Shown: piece by piece, positions 1 to 7,588 of the stretch | Numbering within the stretch: position 1 is the first letter of the stretch | Layout: every line of letters begins with the position of its first letter | Assembly (NCBI GenBank): GCA_040382055.1 | Contig: JBEIGE010000015.1 | Location: forward strand, 8,260-72,259 | Direction: 5' to 3' | Source: JBEIGE01 sp040382055 | GTDB taxonomy: Bacteria; Pseudomonadota; Gammaproteobacteria; Burkholderiales; Burkholderiaceae_C | DNA: 64,000 bases | The notes under the pieces: model-generated | The model's input: only the letters and a program-made list of their open reading frames with translations | Told to the model about the DNA's origin: nothing | The model's database searches: none | Position numbers and translations under genes: made by a program

Positions 1-117
1 AATCTTGCTGGTGCGGTATTTCACTTCATCGGCACTGTCGCGCTGGGTCCACCACCATGCGCCACCACCTGCCAGTGCCAGAAGCACGGCACCTGTGATT
101 AAGTATGTCTTCTTCAT
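1..117 (-). CDS. RND efflux periplasmic adaptor (MacA-like), N-terminal 39 residues only
   Basis: The minus strand from an ATG at 117 reads into the left window edge without a stop, giving 39 residues. They form a short positive N-terminus (MKKTY), one hydrophobic segment (LITGAVLLALAGGGAWWW) and then a YRTSKI-type stretch. This order matches the membrane anchor and first residues of MacA/HlyD-type adaptors, which link an inner-membrane MacB-type ABC or RND pump to an outer-membrane channel. It is divergent from glnS. The family call rests on this short N-terminus only. Another single-anchor periplasmic protein is possible. Confidence 0.55.
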   Translation of the reverse strand, partial: MKKTYLITGAVLLALAGGGAWWWTQRDSADEVKYRTSKI

Positions 118-207
118 GGGCCTCATTGTAGGAACAGCGGCCCAGCCCGGGCTGGTACGGGCTTGTGACGGGCTTGGCCGGGGTTTGTGGCGTCTAGAAT
201 CAAACGC

Positions 208-2022
208 ATGAGTTCACCCGATAACACCAAAACAAGTAATTTCCTGCGCCAGATCATTGAGGCCGACCTGGACAAAGGCACCTACGCCACCCGCCGCTGG
301 GCTGGCAGCCCGGGCGACGCCGCCCACCATGCCGCAGCACCGGCAGACCCGGCCAAAATACGCACCCGTTTTCCGCCCGAGCCCAATGGCTACCTGCACG
401 TGGGCCACGCCAAAAGCATCTGCATCAACTTTGGTCTGGCGCGTGACTACGGCGGCGTATGCCACCTGCGGTTTGACGACACCAACCCGGAAAAAGAAGA
501 CACCGAGTATGTGAACAGCATCATTGATGCCGTGAAATGGCTGGGCTTTGACTGGGCACAAATGGGCCAGCCCCCCGGCAGCGCCAAGCCCTACCAGGCC
601 AGCGATTATTTTGGCTTTATGTACCGCGCCGCGGAATACCTGATTGAAACCGGCCATGCGTATGTGGATGAGCAAACCGTGGAGCAAATCCGCATCAACC
701 GGGGAGATTTTGGCAAGCCCGGTGTGGACAGCCCGTTTCGAAGCCGCACACCCGCTGAGAACCTGGCGCGTTTTCGGGAAATGCGCGACGGCCAGCATGA
801 AGACGGCAGCATGGTCTTGCGCGCCAAGATCGACATGGCCAGCCCCAACATCAATATGCGCGACCCGGCCATCTACCGCATCCGCCGCGCCACCCACCAC
901 AACACGCTTGATGCCTGGTGCATCTACCCCATGTACACCTTTGCCCACCCCATTGAGGACGCGCTGGAGCAAATTACCCACAGCATCTGCACGCTTGAGT
1001 TTGAAGACCAGCGCCCGTTTTACGACTGGCTGCTGGCGCGGCTGACAGAAGGGGCCACACTGCCGGACGGTCGCGTTCTGCAAGGCTTGCTGGCCAGCCC
1101 GCCGCCCCGCCAATACGAATTTGCCCGCCTAAACCTCACCTATGTGATTACCAGCAAACGCAAGCTGGCCCAACTGGTGTACGACGGCAAGGTGGACGGC
1201 TGGGACGACCCGCGCATGCCAACCATCGTCGGCCTGCGCCGCCGTGGCTACACGCCCGAGGCGCTGCAACTGTTTGCCGAGCGCATAGGCGTGACCAAAA
1301 GCGACAGCTGGATAGATTACGCAACCCTGGAAGGCTGCCTGCGCGAAACCCTGGACGTCACCGCCCCACGCGCCATGGCCGTGCTGGACCCCATCAAACT
1401 GGTTTTAACCAATTGGGATGAGGTTATGGGGTCAGGTTTTCTGGACCACTGCGCCGCCCCCGTGCACCCGCACCTGCCAGACTTGGGCAAACGCAGCTTT
1501 AGCATGGGCAAAGAGGTGTGGATAGAGCGCACCGACTATGAAGACACGCCGCCCAAAGGCTTCTTCAGGTTGTTCCCCGGCAACAAGGTGCGCCTGAAGT
1601 ACGGCCATGTCATCGAATGCACAGGCGCTACAAAAGATGCAGCAGGAAACATAAGCGCCATAAAGGCAAAACTCATCCCAGACACCAAAAGCGGCACCCC
1701 TGGCAGCGATGCGGTCAAGGTCAAAGGCGTCATCACCTGGGTGGCCGTGGCAGACGGCATACCCGCCGAAGTGCGCATGTACGACCGCCTGTTCAGCGAC
1801 GCCCAGCCCGACGCAGGCGGCAAAGACTTTATCGAAAGCCTGAACCCCAACAGCCTGAAGGTGGTGACTGCTATCGTGGAGCCTTCACTAGCCAATGCGC
1901 AGCCCGACCAGAAGTTTCAGTTTGAACGGCATGGGTACTTTGTGGCGGATCGGGTGGATCACGCTGCTGGGAAGCTGGTGTTTAATTTGGCGGTGGGGTT
2001 GAAGGATGGGTGGGGGAAGTAA
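208..2022 (+). CDS. glnS: Glutaminyl-tRNA synthetase
   Basis: Charges tRNA-Gln with glutamine in the cytoplasm. The class I signature HVGH is at residues 64-67 within PEPNGYLHVGHAKS. The KMSKS-like loop is VITSKRKL at 313-320, and the C-terminal beta-barrel anticodon-binding domain follows. At 604 residues it is about 50 longer than the E. coli enzyme; the extra length is partly a lysine-rich insert near residues 470-500. I chose ATG 208 (MSSPDN) over an in-frame GTG at 187 because the intervening seven codons look unlike protein and ATG is standard. Its last 45 to 130 bp are duplicated three times downstream, so this gene marks the left edge of an accessory region. Confidence 0.96.
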   Translation: MSSPDNTKTSNFLRQIIEADLDKGTYATRRWAGSPGDAAHHAAAPADPAKIRTRFPPEPNGYLHVGHAKSICINFGLARDYGGVCHLRFDDTNPEKEDTEYVNSIIDAVKWLGFDWAQMGQPPGSAKPYQASDYFGFMYRAAEYLIETGHAYVDEQTVEQIRINRGDFGKPGVDSPFRSRTPAENLARFREMRDGQHEDGSMVLRAKIDMASPNINMRDPAIYRIRRATHHNTLDAWCIYPMYTFAHPIEDALEQITHSICTLEFEDQRPFYDWLLARLTEGATLPDGRVLQGLLASPPPRQYEFARLNLTYVITSKRKLAQLVYDGKVDGWDDPRMPTIVGLRRRGYTPEALQLFAERIGVTKSDSWIDYATLEGCLRETLDVTAPRAMAVLDPIKLVLTNWDEVMGSGFLDHCAAPVHPHLPDLGKRSFSMGKEVWIERTDYEDTPPKGFFRLFPGNKVRLKYGHVIECTGATKDAAGNISAIKAKLIPDTKSGTPGSDAVKVKGVITWVAVADGIPAEVRMYDRLFSDAQPDAGGKDFIESLNPNSLKVVTAIVEPSLANAQPDQKFQFERHGYFVADRVDHAAGKLVFNLAVGLKDGWGK

Positions 2023-2044
2023 TGCACCACCGGGAGTCGTTAGC

Positions 2045-2236
2045 ATGAAAAGCATTTATTTTGAAAACGATGACATCCTGCAAATCCGGGTGTCAGACAA
2101 GCCCATCGTGCGCGAAGTCTCTCAAGATTGGCATACCAATATAAGCTATGCCGAAGACGGCACCATCGTTGAGATTGTTCTGCTGGATGCCAAAAAAGAA
2201 GGGCTGATGCCTATGGAGTTTAGGCAGGCAGCTTAA
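2045..2236 (+). CDS. DUF2283 family small protein
   Basis: A 63-residue protein starting at ATG 2045, with a GGGAG ribosome-binding site at 2032-2036. The pattern (MKSIYFENDDILQIRVSD, then NISYAEDGTIVEIVLLDA) matches DUF2283, a small beta-rich family with a conserved D-x-D-G-x-I-V-x-I-E/V-I-L core. Some members sit beside DUF4258 toxins and are suspected antitoxins; no such partner is present here. It lies 22 bp after glnS and before a decayed copy of the glnS 3' end. Function unknown. Confidence 0.7.
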   Translation: MKSIYFENDDILQIRVSDKPIVREVSQDWHTNISYAEDGTIVEIVLLDAKKEGLMPMEFRQAA

Positions 2237-2265
2237 GGTAACGGTAAAGGTAAAGGTAAAGGTAA
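2236..2265. repeat. GGTAAA hexamer tandem repeat
   Basis: Five consecutive GGTAAM-type hexamers (ggtaac, then three ggtaaa units, then ggtaat) directly follow the DUF2283 stop codon and abut the decayed glnS 3' copy. The tract is short and slippage-prone. It may mark a recombination junction or simply be intergenic drift. Confidence 0.6.
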
Positions 2266-2383
2266 TGCTTGACCAAAAGCTCCAGTTTGAACGGCATGGG
2301 ACTTTGTGGCGGATCAGGCTGATCACGCTGCTGGGCAGGTGTTTAATTTGGCGGTAGGGTTGAAGGTTGGCTGGGGAAAGTAG
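2264..2383 (+). repeat. Decayed copy of the glnS 3' end (copy B)
   Basis: About 120 bp aligns with the last ~128 bp of glnS (about 1895-2022). Both carry caguttgaacggcatggg-type, ctttgtggcggatc, gatcacgctgctggg and tttaatttggcggt blocks, and both end in a stop at the same alignment column (tag 2381-2383 against taa 2020-2022). Small deletions break the reading frame, so this is a non-coding remnant. It lies 30 bp before the AAA ATPase gene. Confidence 0.9.
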
Positions 2384-2413
2384 CTGGCGGAAAGTAAATA
2401 TGAGTAACTCAAT

Positions 2414-3565
2414 ATGAAAATCAAAAGCGTTTACGTTGAAGAATTGAACCAACGCCTAACAGGCAGCGTCGTTTTCTTTGACTCAATAAATGTGATTACC
2501 GGGTCAAATGGCTCCGGGAAAACTACTCTCATTAAAGCCTGCTGGTATCTTTTGAGCGGCAACTTTCAGAACGTGTTGCTCGAGCTAAATTTCAAGAAAA
2601 TCGTACTCACCACAGATCTACTCACCATTACTGCGACGTGCAGCGATCCCAAGTCTGACGATCCTCGTTACTCAATCTCTCTTAAAAAAAACGAAAAATT
2701 ACTTTTTGAAACACCGAAGCTATTAGAGGCCATAGAAACACCGCTGGAAGGCACTTGGAGCGAGATAAAAGATGGATTGTGGAGATACGGAATACTTGCA
2801 TCGATAAACCACCACTCACTTTTCTTTCCTACGTTCAGGCGTGTAGAAGGTGGTTTCCTGCTGGGCAATCGCTTAGATCGAACAAAGCGAACAAATCAAT
2901 CCTCCCTAACTCCAGTTAGCGCAGGCGAAGACGAGTTAACAAAAGCACTCAAGGCAACCTCTACGGCGTTAAGCGAGTTTGACAATAAATTTATTTGCTC
3001 GATGTCTACATCTGATGTGGAGAAACTAGTTTTTGATACCAAGTCAAAGATGGATTCGAGACAGACCGAAAAGTACGAGGCACTAGCAAAAGAAATTTCA
3101 AACGACATCAAGAAGTGGCAAAGCGAAGGCGAGTCGAATGAAGAGAGCGGGAAATACCTAAAAGAAATCCAAACTCAAGTAACTAAAGTCGAGCGAATTA
3201 AGTCTGAAATCATAGAACCTATGAGACTGCTGAATGCTGAAATTGCTCGATACTTTCCAGGCCGCTCCATCAAGATAAACAATCTCAAACTTGGTGCTGG
3301 CGAAGACGATATATCGGCAAGCGCACTTTCCGCCGGGGAGAAGCAACTGCTTAGCTTTCTGAGCTACGCAGCTTTTTTCGAAAAAAACATATTCATCGTT
3401 GATGAACCTGAATTGAGCTTACATCTAGATTGGCAACGCAAGCTTATTTCCTCCCTTGCTTCTCTTGGAAGCACACACCAATATTTCTTTGTCACGCACT
3501 CGCCTGCGATCTATACAAAATTCGCAGACCACGAAGTATCACTAGATCAACTTAGCATTGGATGA
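2414..3565 (+). CDS. AAA/ABC-type ATPase, AriA-like sensor of a PARIS-type defence pair
   Basis: A 383-residue SMC/ABC-like ATPase of the AAA_15/OLD-type group. Walker A is GSNGSGKTT (30-38), the ABC signature LSAGEKQ (305-311) and Walker B IFIVDEPELSLH (326-337), followed by a switch histidine in VTHSP. The middle (about 170-285) is charged and likely helical. It overlaps the downstream DUF4435 gene, which is the arrangement of PARIS: AriA (ATPase) holds AriB (Toprim-like nuclease) until a phage anti-restriction protein releases it. The ATPase is somewhat shorter than the AriA proteins I recall. Codon use is AT-rich compared with glnS, which suggests acquisition. An unrelated ATPase/DUF4435 pair is possible. 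Confidence 0.72.
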   Translation: MKIKSVYVEELNQRLTGSVVFFDSINVITGSNGSGKTTLIKACWYLLSGNFQNVLLELNFKKIVLTTDLLTITATCSDPKSDDPRYSISLKKNEKLLFETPKLLEAIETPLEGTWSEIKDGLWRYGILASINHHSLFFPTFRRVEGGFLLGNRLDRTKRTNQSSLTPVSAGEDELTKALKATSTALSEFDNKFICSMSTSDVEKLVFDTKSKMDSRQTEKYEALAKEISNDIKKWQSEGESNEESGKYLKEIQTQVTKVERIKSEIIEPMRLLNAEIARYFPGRSIKINNLKLGAGEDDISASALSAGEKQLLSFLSYAAFFEKNIFIVDEPELSLHLDWQRKLISSLASLGSTHQYFFVTHSPAIYTKFADHEVSLDQLSIG

Positions 3566-3575
3566 GGGATATCCA

Positions 3576-4358
3576 ATGGCGGCCCCTAGCTATTCAGTTG
3601 AAGAAAGCATTGAAATTCTTAAACGAGCAAAGATCAAAACCATCGTGATAGAGGGAGTAACAGATCTTGAACTGCTCCGAAATCTAGAGACGAAGCTCAG
3701 AGGTGTTGCTGGTGAGGTGGATTTCTTCATTGCTGGGAGTAAAGCTGCAGTACTGAAAATATGGAGCAAGCGGGAACACTTTAGAACCGCATCCATTGGA
3801 TTTTTAGCCGATTCGGACATGTGGCTCTTCGATGTTAAGACGCGTGAGTATCCAGGTGTCGTATTTACCGATGGCTACTCAATTGAAAACATATCCATTC
3901 AAAATGATTGCTTCCCAAATTTGATTGCGCACAATGAAGAGCTAAATATATTTTGGACTAACGCACTTCTATCGCTTTCACAATGGTTTGCGGCCGAAGC
4001 GGCCTTCTACTTAGAAGGTGGCGCACCAATTTTGGATTTAGACGTTAATAAAATACTGAATATCCATGGCGGGTTCACACTTTCTGCAGAAGCATCTGCG
4101 CGTATCGGTAGTTGTCCGAAAGGCAATTGGGACGAACTGCTTGAGAAAATTCAAAAAGAACCTCTGAAGTATGTGAGAGGCAAGCAACTCTTTAATGCAT
4201 TACATCGGATTATGGAAAAGCACGATAAACCGTATTTCAATTTAAGAGCTCTGAAGACGATGGGGGTTCGTTTAAACAATTCACATGTTGATAATCTACT
4301 AAATTCGTTGGGTGAAGCAATTGGCTCTAGTTCAAACGAGACTCCAGTTTTGAACTAA
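3576..4358 (+). CDS. DUF4435 Toprim-like protein, AriB-like effector of a PARIS-type pair
   Basis: A 260-residue DUF4435 protein. A Toprim-like core is visible: the first acidic position in TIVIEGVTDLELL (E26), then the DxD motif in GFLADSDMW (D79, D81), then DGYSIENIS. In PARIS the DUF4435 subunit AriB is the toxic nuclease, reported to cut host tRNA after release from the ATPase. ATG 3576 is preferred over TTG 3558 because GAGG at 3563-3567 is a good ribosome-binding site overlapping the upstream stop. Base composition is AT-rich like its partner. The family is recognisable; activity here is inferred from the pairing. Confidence 0.72.
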   Translation: MAAPSYSVEESIEILKRAKIKTIVIEGVTDLELLRNLETKLRGVAGEVDFFIAGSKAAVLKIWSKREHFRTASIGFLADSDMWLFDVKTREYPGVVFTDGYSIENISIQNDCFPNLIAHNEELNIFWTNALLSLSQWFAAEAAFYLEGGAPILDLDVNKILNIHGGFTLSAEASARIGSCPKGNWDELLEKIQKEPLKYVRGKQLFNALHRIMEKHDKPYFNLRALKTMGVRLNNSHVDNLLNSLGEAIGSSSNETPVLN

Positions 4359-4403
4359 GTCTATGCACCAATAGTTAATTATTTGTATCTATCTTGGTTC
4401 GTC

Positions 4404-4943
4404 TTGAACTCCCTATCCGTCCAGCACTTCTGGTTCGAAGAGCTAACCCCCAAGCAACATTTTGTCAAAGACGCAGCCCTGGACGAAACCATTCGCGCCC
4501 GGTTTGATAGCACTCTGGACGCTGCAGCGCGGTGCGAGCTGTTTGCCTGGCGCGCCACGCCGGAAGGGCGGCTGGCTGAGATCATCGTGTTAGACCAGTT
4601 CTCGCGCAACATCTATCGCGACACACCACGCGCCTTTGCGCAGGACGCGCTGGCGCTGGTGTTGGCGCAAGAGCTGGTGGCCAGTGGGCAGGACCGCAGC
4701 CTGGCGCAAGCGCAGCGCGTGTTTGCCTACATGCCCTACATGCACAGCGAGTCCGCGCTGGTGCATGAGCAGGCTGTTCTGCTGTTTACCCAACTGGGCA
4801 TACAAGACAACCTGAACTTTGAGCTGCGCCACAAAGCCATCATCGACCGCTTTGGCAGGTACCCGCATCGCAATGCTCTTTTGGGCCGCACTTCCAGCGC
4901 GCAAGAGCTGGCTTTTTTGAGCGAGCCTGGGTCTGGGTTTTAG
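4404..4943 (+). CDS. DUF924 family protein, copy 1
   Basis: A 179-residue all-alpha DUF924 protein (TPR-like fold). Typical motifs are HFWFEELTPKQHF near the N-terminus, LDQFSRNIYRDTPRAFAQD, and YMPYMHSESALVHEQ. No enzymatic role is established for the family. No ATG is available; a TTG at 4404 puts the conserved HFWF at the same distance from the start (residues 8-11) as in the second copy at 6981, which has ATG. The base composition returns to GC-rich after the AT-rich PARIS-like pair. The C-terminal two thirds is almost identical to copy 2, so one arose by duplication or has been converted by the other. Confidence 0.85.
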   Translation: MNSLSVQHFWFEELTPKQHFVKDAALDETIRARFDSTLDAAARCELFAWRATPEGRLAEIIVLDQFSRNIYRDTPRAFAQDALALVLAQELVASGQDRSLAQAQRVFAYMPYMHSESALVHEQAVLLFTQLGIQDNLNFELRHKAIIDRFGRYPHRNALLGRTSSAQELAFLSEPGSGF

Positions 4944-4960
4944 GTTTATATCTATAAATT

Positions 4961-4977
4961 GCTACGCTTTTTGTAGC
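4961..4977. repeat. Short GCTAC/GTAGC hairpin, member 1
   Basis: Inverted repeat of 5-bp arms GCTAC and GTAGC around a T-rich 7-nt loop, 17 bp after the DUF924 stop. The same 17-nt layout is at 7539-7555 and 25623-25639, with a variant at 12585-12601. It is probably a small dispersed repeat of this lineage that may also act as a weak terminator. Confidence 0.6.
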
Positions 4978-5050
4978 TTCCTGCCTATATAAGACCTTGG
5001 CTTAAGCCATTTTTTACAACAAATAGCGTTGGGCATGTAAACTGCGATTT

Positions 5051-5293
5051 ATGCCAGTAGTTTTCCGCTACAAATCGTTCCGGTTCTTCTTCTATTCGAA
5101 TGAAGGAAATCCTCGCGAGGCCATGCACATTCATGTGCGCAGCGCCGATGGAGAGGCAAAGTTCTGGCTTACGCCTACTGTCTATTTGGCTGACAGCGAT
5201 GGGTTTGATGCGCGCACTCTGCGGGAACTGCGCGATGCGGTTGTAGCCAACAAGGTGCTTATTGAGAGGACTTGGAATGAACACTTCGCCTAA
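5051..5293 (+). CDS. DUF4160 domain protein (putative toxin of a DUF4160/DUF2442 pair)
   Basis: An 80-residue DUF4160 protein. It has the family hallmarks VVFRYKSFRFFFYSNEGNP followed by AMHIHVRSADGEAKFWL, with the conserved HIHV, and the ending LIERTWNEHF. DUF4160 genes are commonly followed by a DUF2442 gene, and the pair is regarded as a toxin-antitoxin-like module; the biochemical activity is not known to me. It overlaps the next gene by 17 bp, which indicates co-transcription and coupled translation. Confidence 0.8.
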   Translation: MPVVFRYKSFRFFFYSNEGNPREAMHIHVRSADGEAKFWLTPTVYLADSDGFDARTLRELRDAVVANKVLIERTWNEHFA

Positions 5294-5528
5294 ATCGGTT
5301 CGCTTCGATGACGACACCCTATGGGTCAGTCTTTCTGATGGCCGCACCATTGCCGCGCCCTTGGCATGGTTTCCGCGTCTACTGGAAGCAGCGCCGGAGC
5401 AACGCGCCCAAGTAAAGTTAAGCCAAGGCGGTTTGCATTGGGAATCTCTGAATGAAGATATTTCTGTTGCGGGCCTGTTGGCAGGCCAACCAGATTTGAC
5501 GCGCCGCGGCACCCAACAGCCCGCGTAG
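5277..5528 (+). CDS. DUF2442 domain protein (putative antitoxin)
   Basis: An 83-residue DUF2442 protein beginning at ATG 5277 inside the end of the DUF4160 gene. It has the usual pattern: VRFDDDTLWVSLSDGRTIAAPLAWFPRLLEA, then a central LHWESLNEDISVAGLL, which is the core family motif. It ends in QPDLTRRGTQQPA. DUF2442 proteins are thought to bind DNA or their partner protein, acting as antitoxins. The last ~65 bp of this gene are repeated at 9757-9822 as a gene fragment with no start. Confidence 0.82.
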   Translation: MNTSPKSVRFDDDTLWVSLSDGRTIAAPLAWFPRLLEAAPEQRAQVKLSQGGLHWESLNEDISVAGLLAGQPDLTRRGTQQPA

Positions 5529-5637
5529 TAGAACCCAACAGTTCAGTACTCCAACCTACAAATGCACCCTGCCATTCCTCAGCACCAAGCCGCTTTTTAA
5601 ATTGGCGGTGGGGTTGAAGGATGATTGCGGGAAGTGA
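5463..5637 (+). repeat. Repeat R1: DUF2442 3' end plus glnS-like tail (glnS copy C at 5595-5637)
   Basis: About 175 bp that recurs at 9757-9930. It begins in the last codons of the DUF2442 gene (gcgggcctgttggcaggcc) and runs through a shared intergenic segment. It ends with a 43-bp match to the glnS 3' end (aaattggcggtggggttgaa, then a stop tga at 5635-5637). The glnS-like part lies 37 bp before the KAP NTPase start codon. The two copies differ most in the middle (5545-5590). Confidence 0.88.
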
Positions 5638-5674
5638 GAGTTGTTGCTCTTTATCGATAACAAGAGGATCAAAA

Positions 5675-6970
5675 ATGGATTTCGGGAACGAAAATCTTGG
5701 TAGAAAAAAATTTGCAGACTTGCTTTGTGACTATGCGACCGGTCTTGCCTCAGCGACTACATCTCCAAGTGGGCGAGTTATCGCGGTAGATGCACCTTGG
5801 GGCACAGGCAAATCCTGGATCGCCAAAAGACTTCCAGATCACTTTAAGAAAAATGCTCGCGTTGGCGACTGCATCTACATTGATGCATTTCAATTTGACT
5901 ACCACCAAGACCCGTTCGCAGTTGTTACTTCTGCAATCCTTGATGCGTCAAAAGAGCACTCTGCCCAAACATCAAATCTCAAAGAAGCAGCAATTAATGT
6001 GCTGAAAGTTTCGCTACCTGCCTTTGGAAAGGGGCTAATAAGAGTTGGAGGAAAAGCTATCGGTTTTGACGCCAACGAACTAATCGACGCGGCAGTCGAT
6101 GCTGGGAGTGAAGCCAGTGAGAAAGTTCTTGAGCAAATGCTCGAGTCTTTTGCCAAAACCAAGGCTACAACAGAAGCTTTCAAGAAGAAATTGTCGGAGC
6201 TAGCTACCGCAAACCCAAAAAAAGCTCCTTTGATTATTGTGATTGATGAGCTAGATCGGTGTCGTCCTAGTTATGCCTTGGAGATGCTTGAACGAGTGAA
6301 ACACTTGTTCGACGTTACAAATATAGTTTTTATATTTTTCATCCACAGCCCTGCACTTTTCAGTGCAATTAGAAAGACGTATGGGCAGGATATTGATCCG
6401 CATGAATACTTAAAGAAATTTTTTTCTATTTCGGTTGGATTGCCTGTAGCAGAAAGATCAAGCTACCAGCGCCAAGATCAAAGTCGGTTCATCGCAAACT
6501 TTATCGATAGCACTCGGGGCATTACAAACGACCCCACTGAACTTGATTTTCGATCATCTTTAACTGAATTGGCACCTGTTTTCAACGCCAGCTTTAGAGA
6601 CATAGAAAGCGCCTTTTTGCTGTGGCAAATAAATCCAAATAAATACAGCCTCGATCAACATATGCTTGGCTATGCATTGTTGTTGAAAATAAAGGATCCG
6701 GCCCAACTAGTCGCATTACGCAGCAACAAGCCCTCTTCATTTTCACTTGAAATAGAACGCCTAAAAGGGGTTCAAACCAAGCTGGGGCCAGTATCCGCAT
6801 ACATACGCGACGTCTTCATCTATGCATCCGATCCCGTAACTTACGAAGCTATTGACAAAAAGTCTCAGAACCCATTTGAACGAGTATTGCCCATTGAGCA
6901 TGCAAGCGATGGATTGGCGGATTTCCAGCGAACAATCGCAAACTTGTCTCTGGAATACGTTCGGATTTAG
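5675..6970 (+). CDS. KAP family P-loop NTPase
   Basis: A 431-residue KAP-type NTPase. Walker A is DAPWGTGKSW (39-48), with the KAP-typical PWG before GTGKS. Walker B is IIVIDELDRCRP (187-198), followed by EMLERVKHLFDV and a hydrophobic strand IVFIFFIHSPAL. There is no clear transmembrane pair, so it is probably cytoplasmic. KAP NTPases often occur in defence islands; F-plasmid PifA, which excludes phage T7, is the classic example. I prefer ATG 5675 over ATG 5621 because AGAGGA at 5663-5668 is a strong ribosome-binding site and 5621 lies inside the glnS-like tail. AT-rich composition suggests transfer. The partner or effector is unknown. Confidence 0.8.
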   Translation: MDFGNENLGRKKFADLLCDYATGLASATTSPSGRVIAVDAPWGTGKSWIAKRLPDHFKKNARVGDCIYIDAFQFDYHQDPFAVVTSAILDASKEHSAQTSNLKEAAINVLKVSLPAFGKGLIRVGGKAIGFDANELIDAAVDAGSEASEKVLEQMLESFAKTKATTEAFKKKLSELATANPKKAPLIIVIDELDRCRPSYALEMLERVKHLFDVTNIVFIFFIHSPALFSAIRKTYGQDIDPHEYLKKFFSISVGLPVAERSSYQRQDQSRFIANFIDSTRGITNDPTELDFRSSLTELAPVFNASFRDIESAFLLWQINPNKYSLDQHMLGYALLLKIKDPAQLVALRSNKPSSFSLEIERLKGVQTKLGPVSAYIRDVFIYASDPVTYEAIDKKSQNPFERVLPIEHASDGLADFQRTIANLSLEYVRI

Positions 6971-6980
6971 GTTTGTATTT

Positions 6981-7520
6981 ATGCAAATTGGAGCCATCCT
7001 CCATTTCTGGTTCGAAGAGCTAACCGCCAAGCAGCATTTCGTCAAAGACACCGCGTTAGACGAAACCATTCGCGCTAAGTTTGGTAGCACGCTGGACGCG
7101 GCAGCGCAGTGCGAACTGTTTCCCTGGCGCGTAACAGCTGAGGGGCGGCTGGCGGAGATCATCCTGCTGGACCAGTTCTCGCGCAACATCTACCGCGACA
7201 CACCGCGTGCCTTTGCGCAGGACGCGCTGGCGTTGGTGTTGGCGCAAGAGCTGGTGGCCAGTGGGCAGGACCGCAGCCTGCCGCAAGCGCAGCGCGTGTT
7301 TGCCTACATGCCCTACATGCACAGCGAGTCCGCGCTGGTGCATGAGCAGGCTGTTCTGCTGTTTACCCAACTGGGCATACAAGACAACCTCAACTTTGAG
7401 CTGCGCCACAAAGCCATCATCGCCCGCTTTGGCAGGTACCCGCACCGCAATGCTCTTTTGGGGCGCACTTCCAGCGCGCAAGAGCTGGCTTTTTTGAGCG
7501 AGCCGGGGTCTGGGTTTTAG
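6981..7520 (+). CDS. DUF924 family protein, copy 2
   Basis: A 179-residue DUF924 protein starting at ATG 6981, 10 bp after the KAP NTPase stop. It is the same length as copy 1 at 4404-4943. From LDQFSRNIYRDTPRAFAQD to the C-terminal SEPGSGF the two differ at only about two residues, while the first 70 residues differ more. GC-rich codon use contrasts with the AT-rich KAP gene immediately before it, so the two are not a co-evolved operon. Function unknown. Confidence 0.88.
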   Translation: MQIGAILHFWFEELTAKQHFVKDTALDETIRAKFGSTLDAAAQCELFPWRVTAEGRLAEIILLDQFSRNIYRDTPRAFAQDALALVLAQELVASGQDRSLPQAQRVFAYMPYMHSESALVHEQAVLLFTQLGIQDNLNFELRHKAIIARFGRYPHRNALLGRTSSAQELAFLSEPGSGF

Positions 7521-7538
7521 GCTTGCAGAAGTAGAATT

Positions 7539-7555
7539 GCTACGTTTTTGGTAGC
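7539..7555. repeat. Short GCTAC/GTAGC hairpin, member 2
   Basis: A 17-nt inverted repeat with 5-bp GCTAC/GTAGC arms, 18 bp after the second DUF924 stop codon. It matches the position of member 1 after the first DUF924 copy, so it was probably carried along in the same duplication. Confidence 0.6.
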
Positions 7556-7588
7556 TTCTTGCGTAATTGAAACGAGGGCTAGATATCA

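Noticed and set aside
5..211. A 68-codon plus-strand frame at the window start
   Set aside because: It is antisense to the adaptor N-terminus on the minus strand, which has a typical membrane-anchor sequence; the plus frame has no recognisable features.
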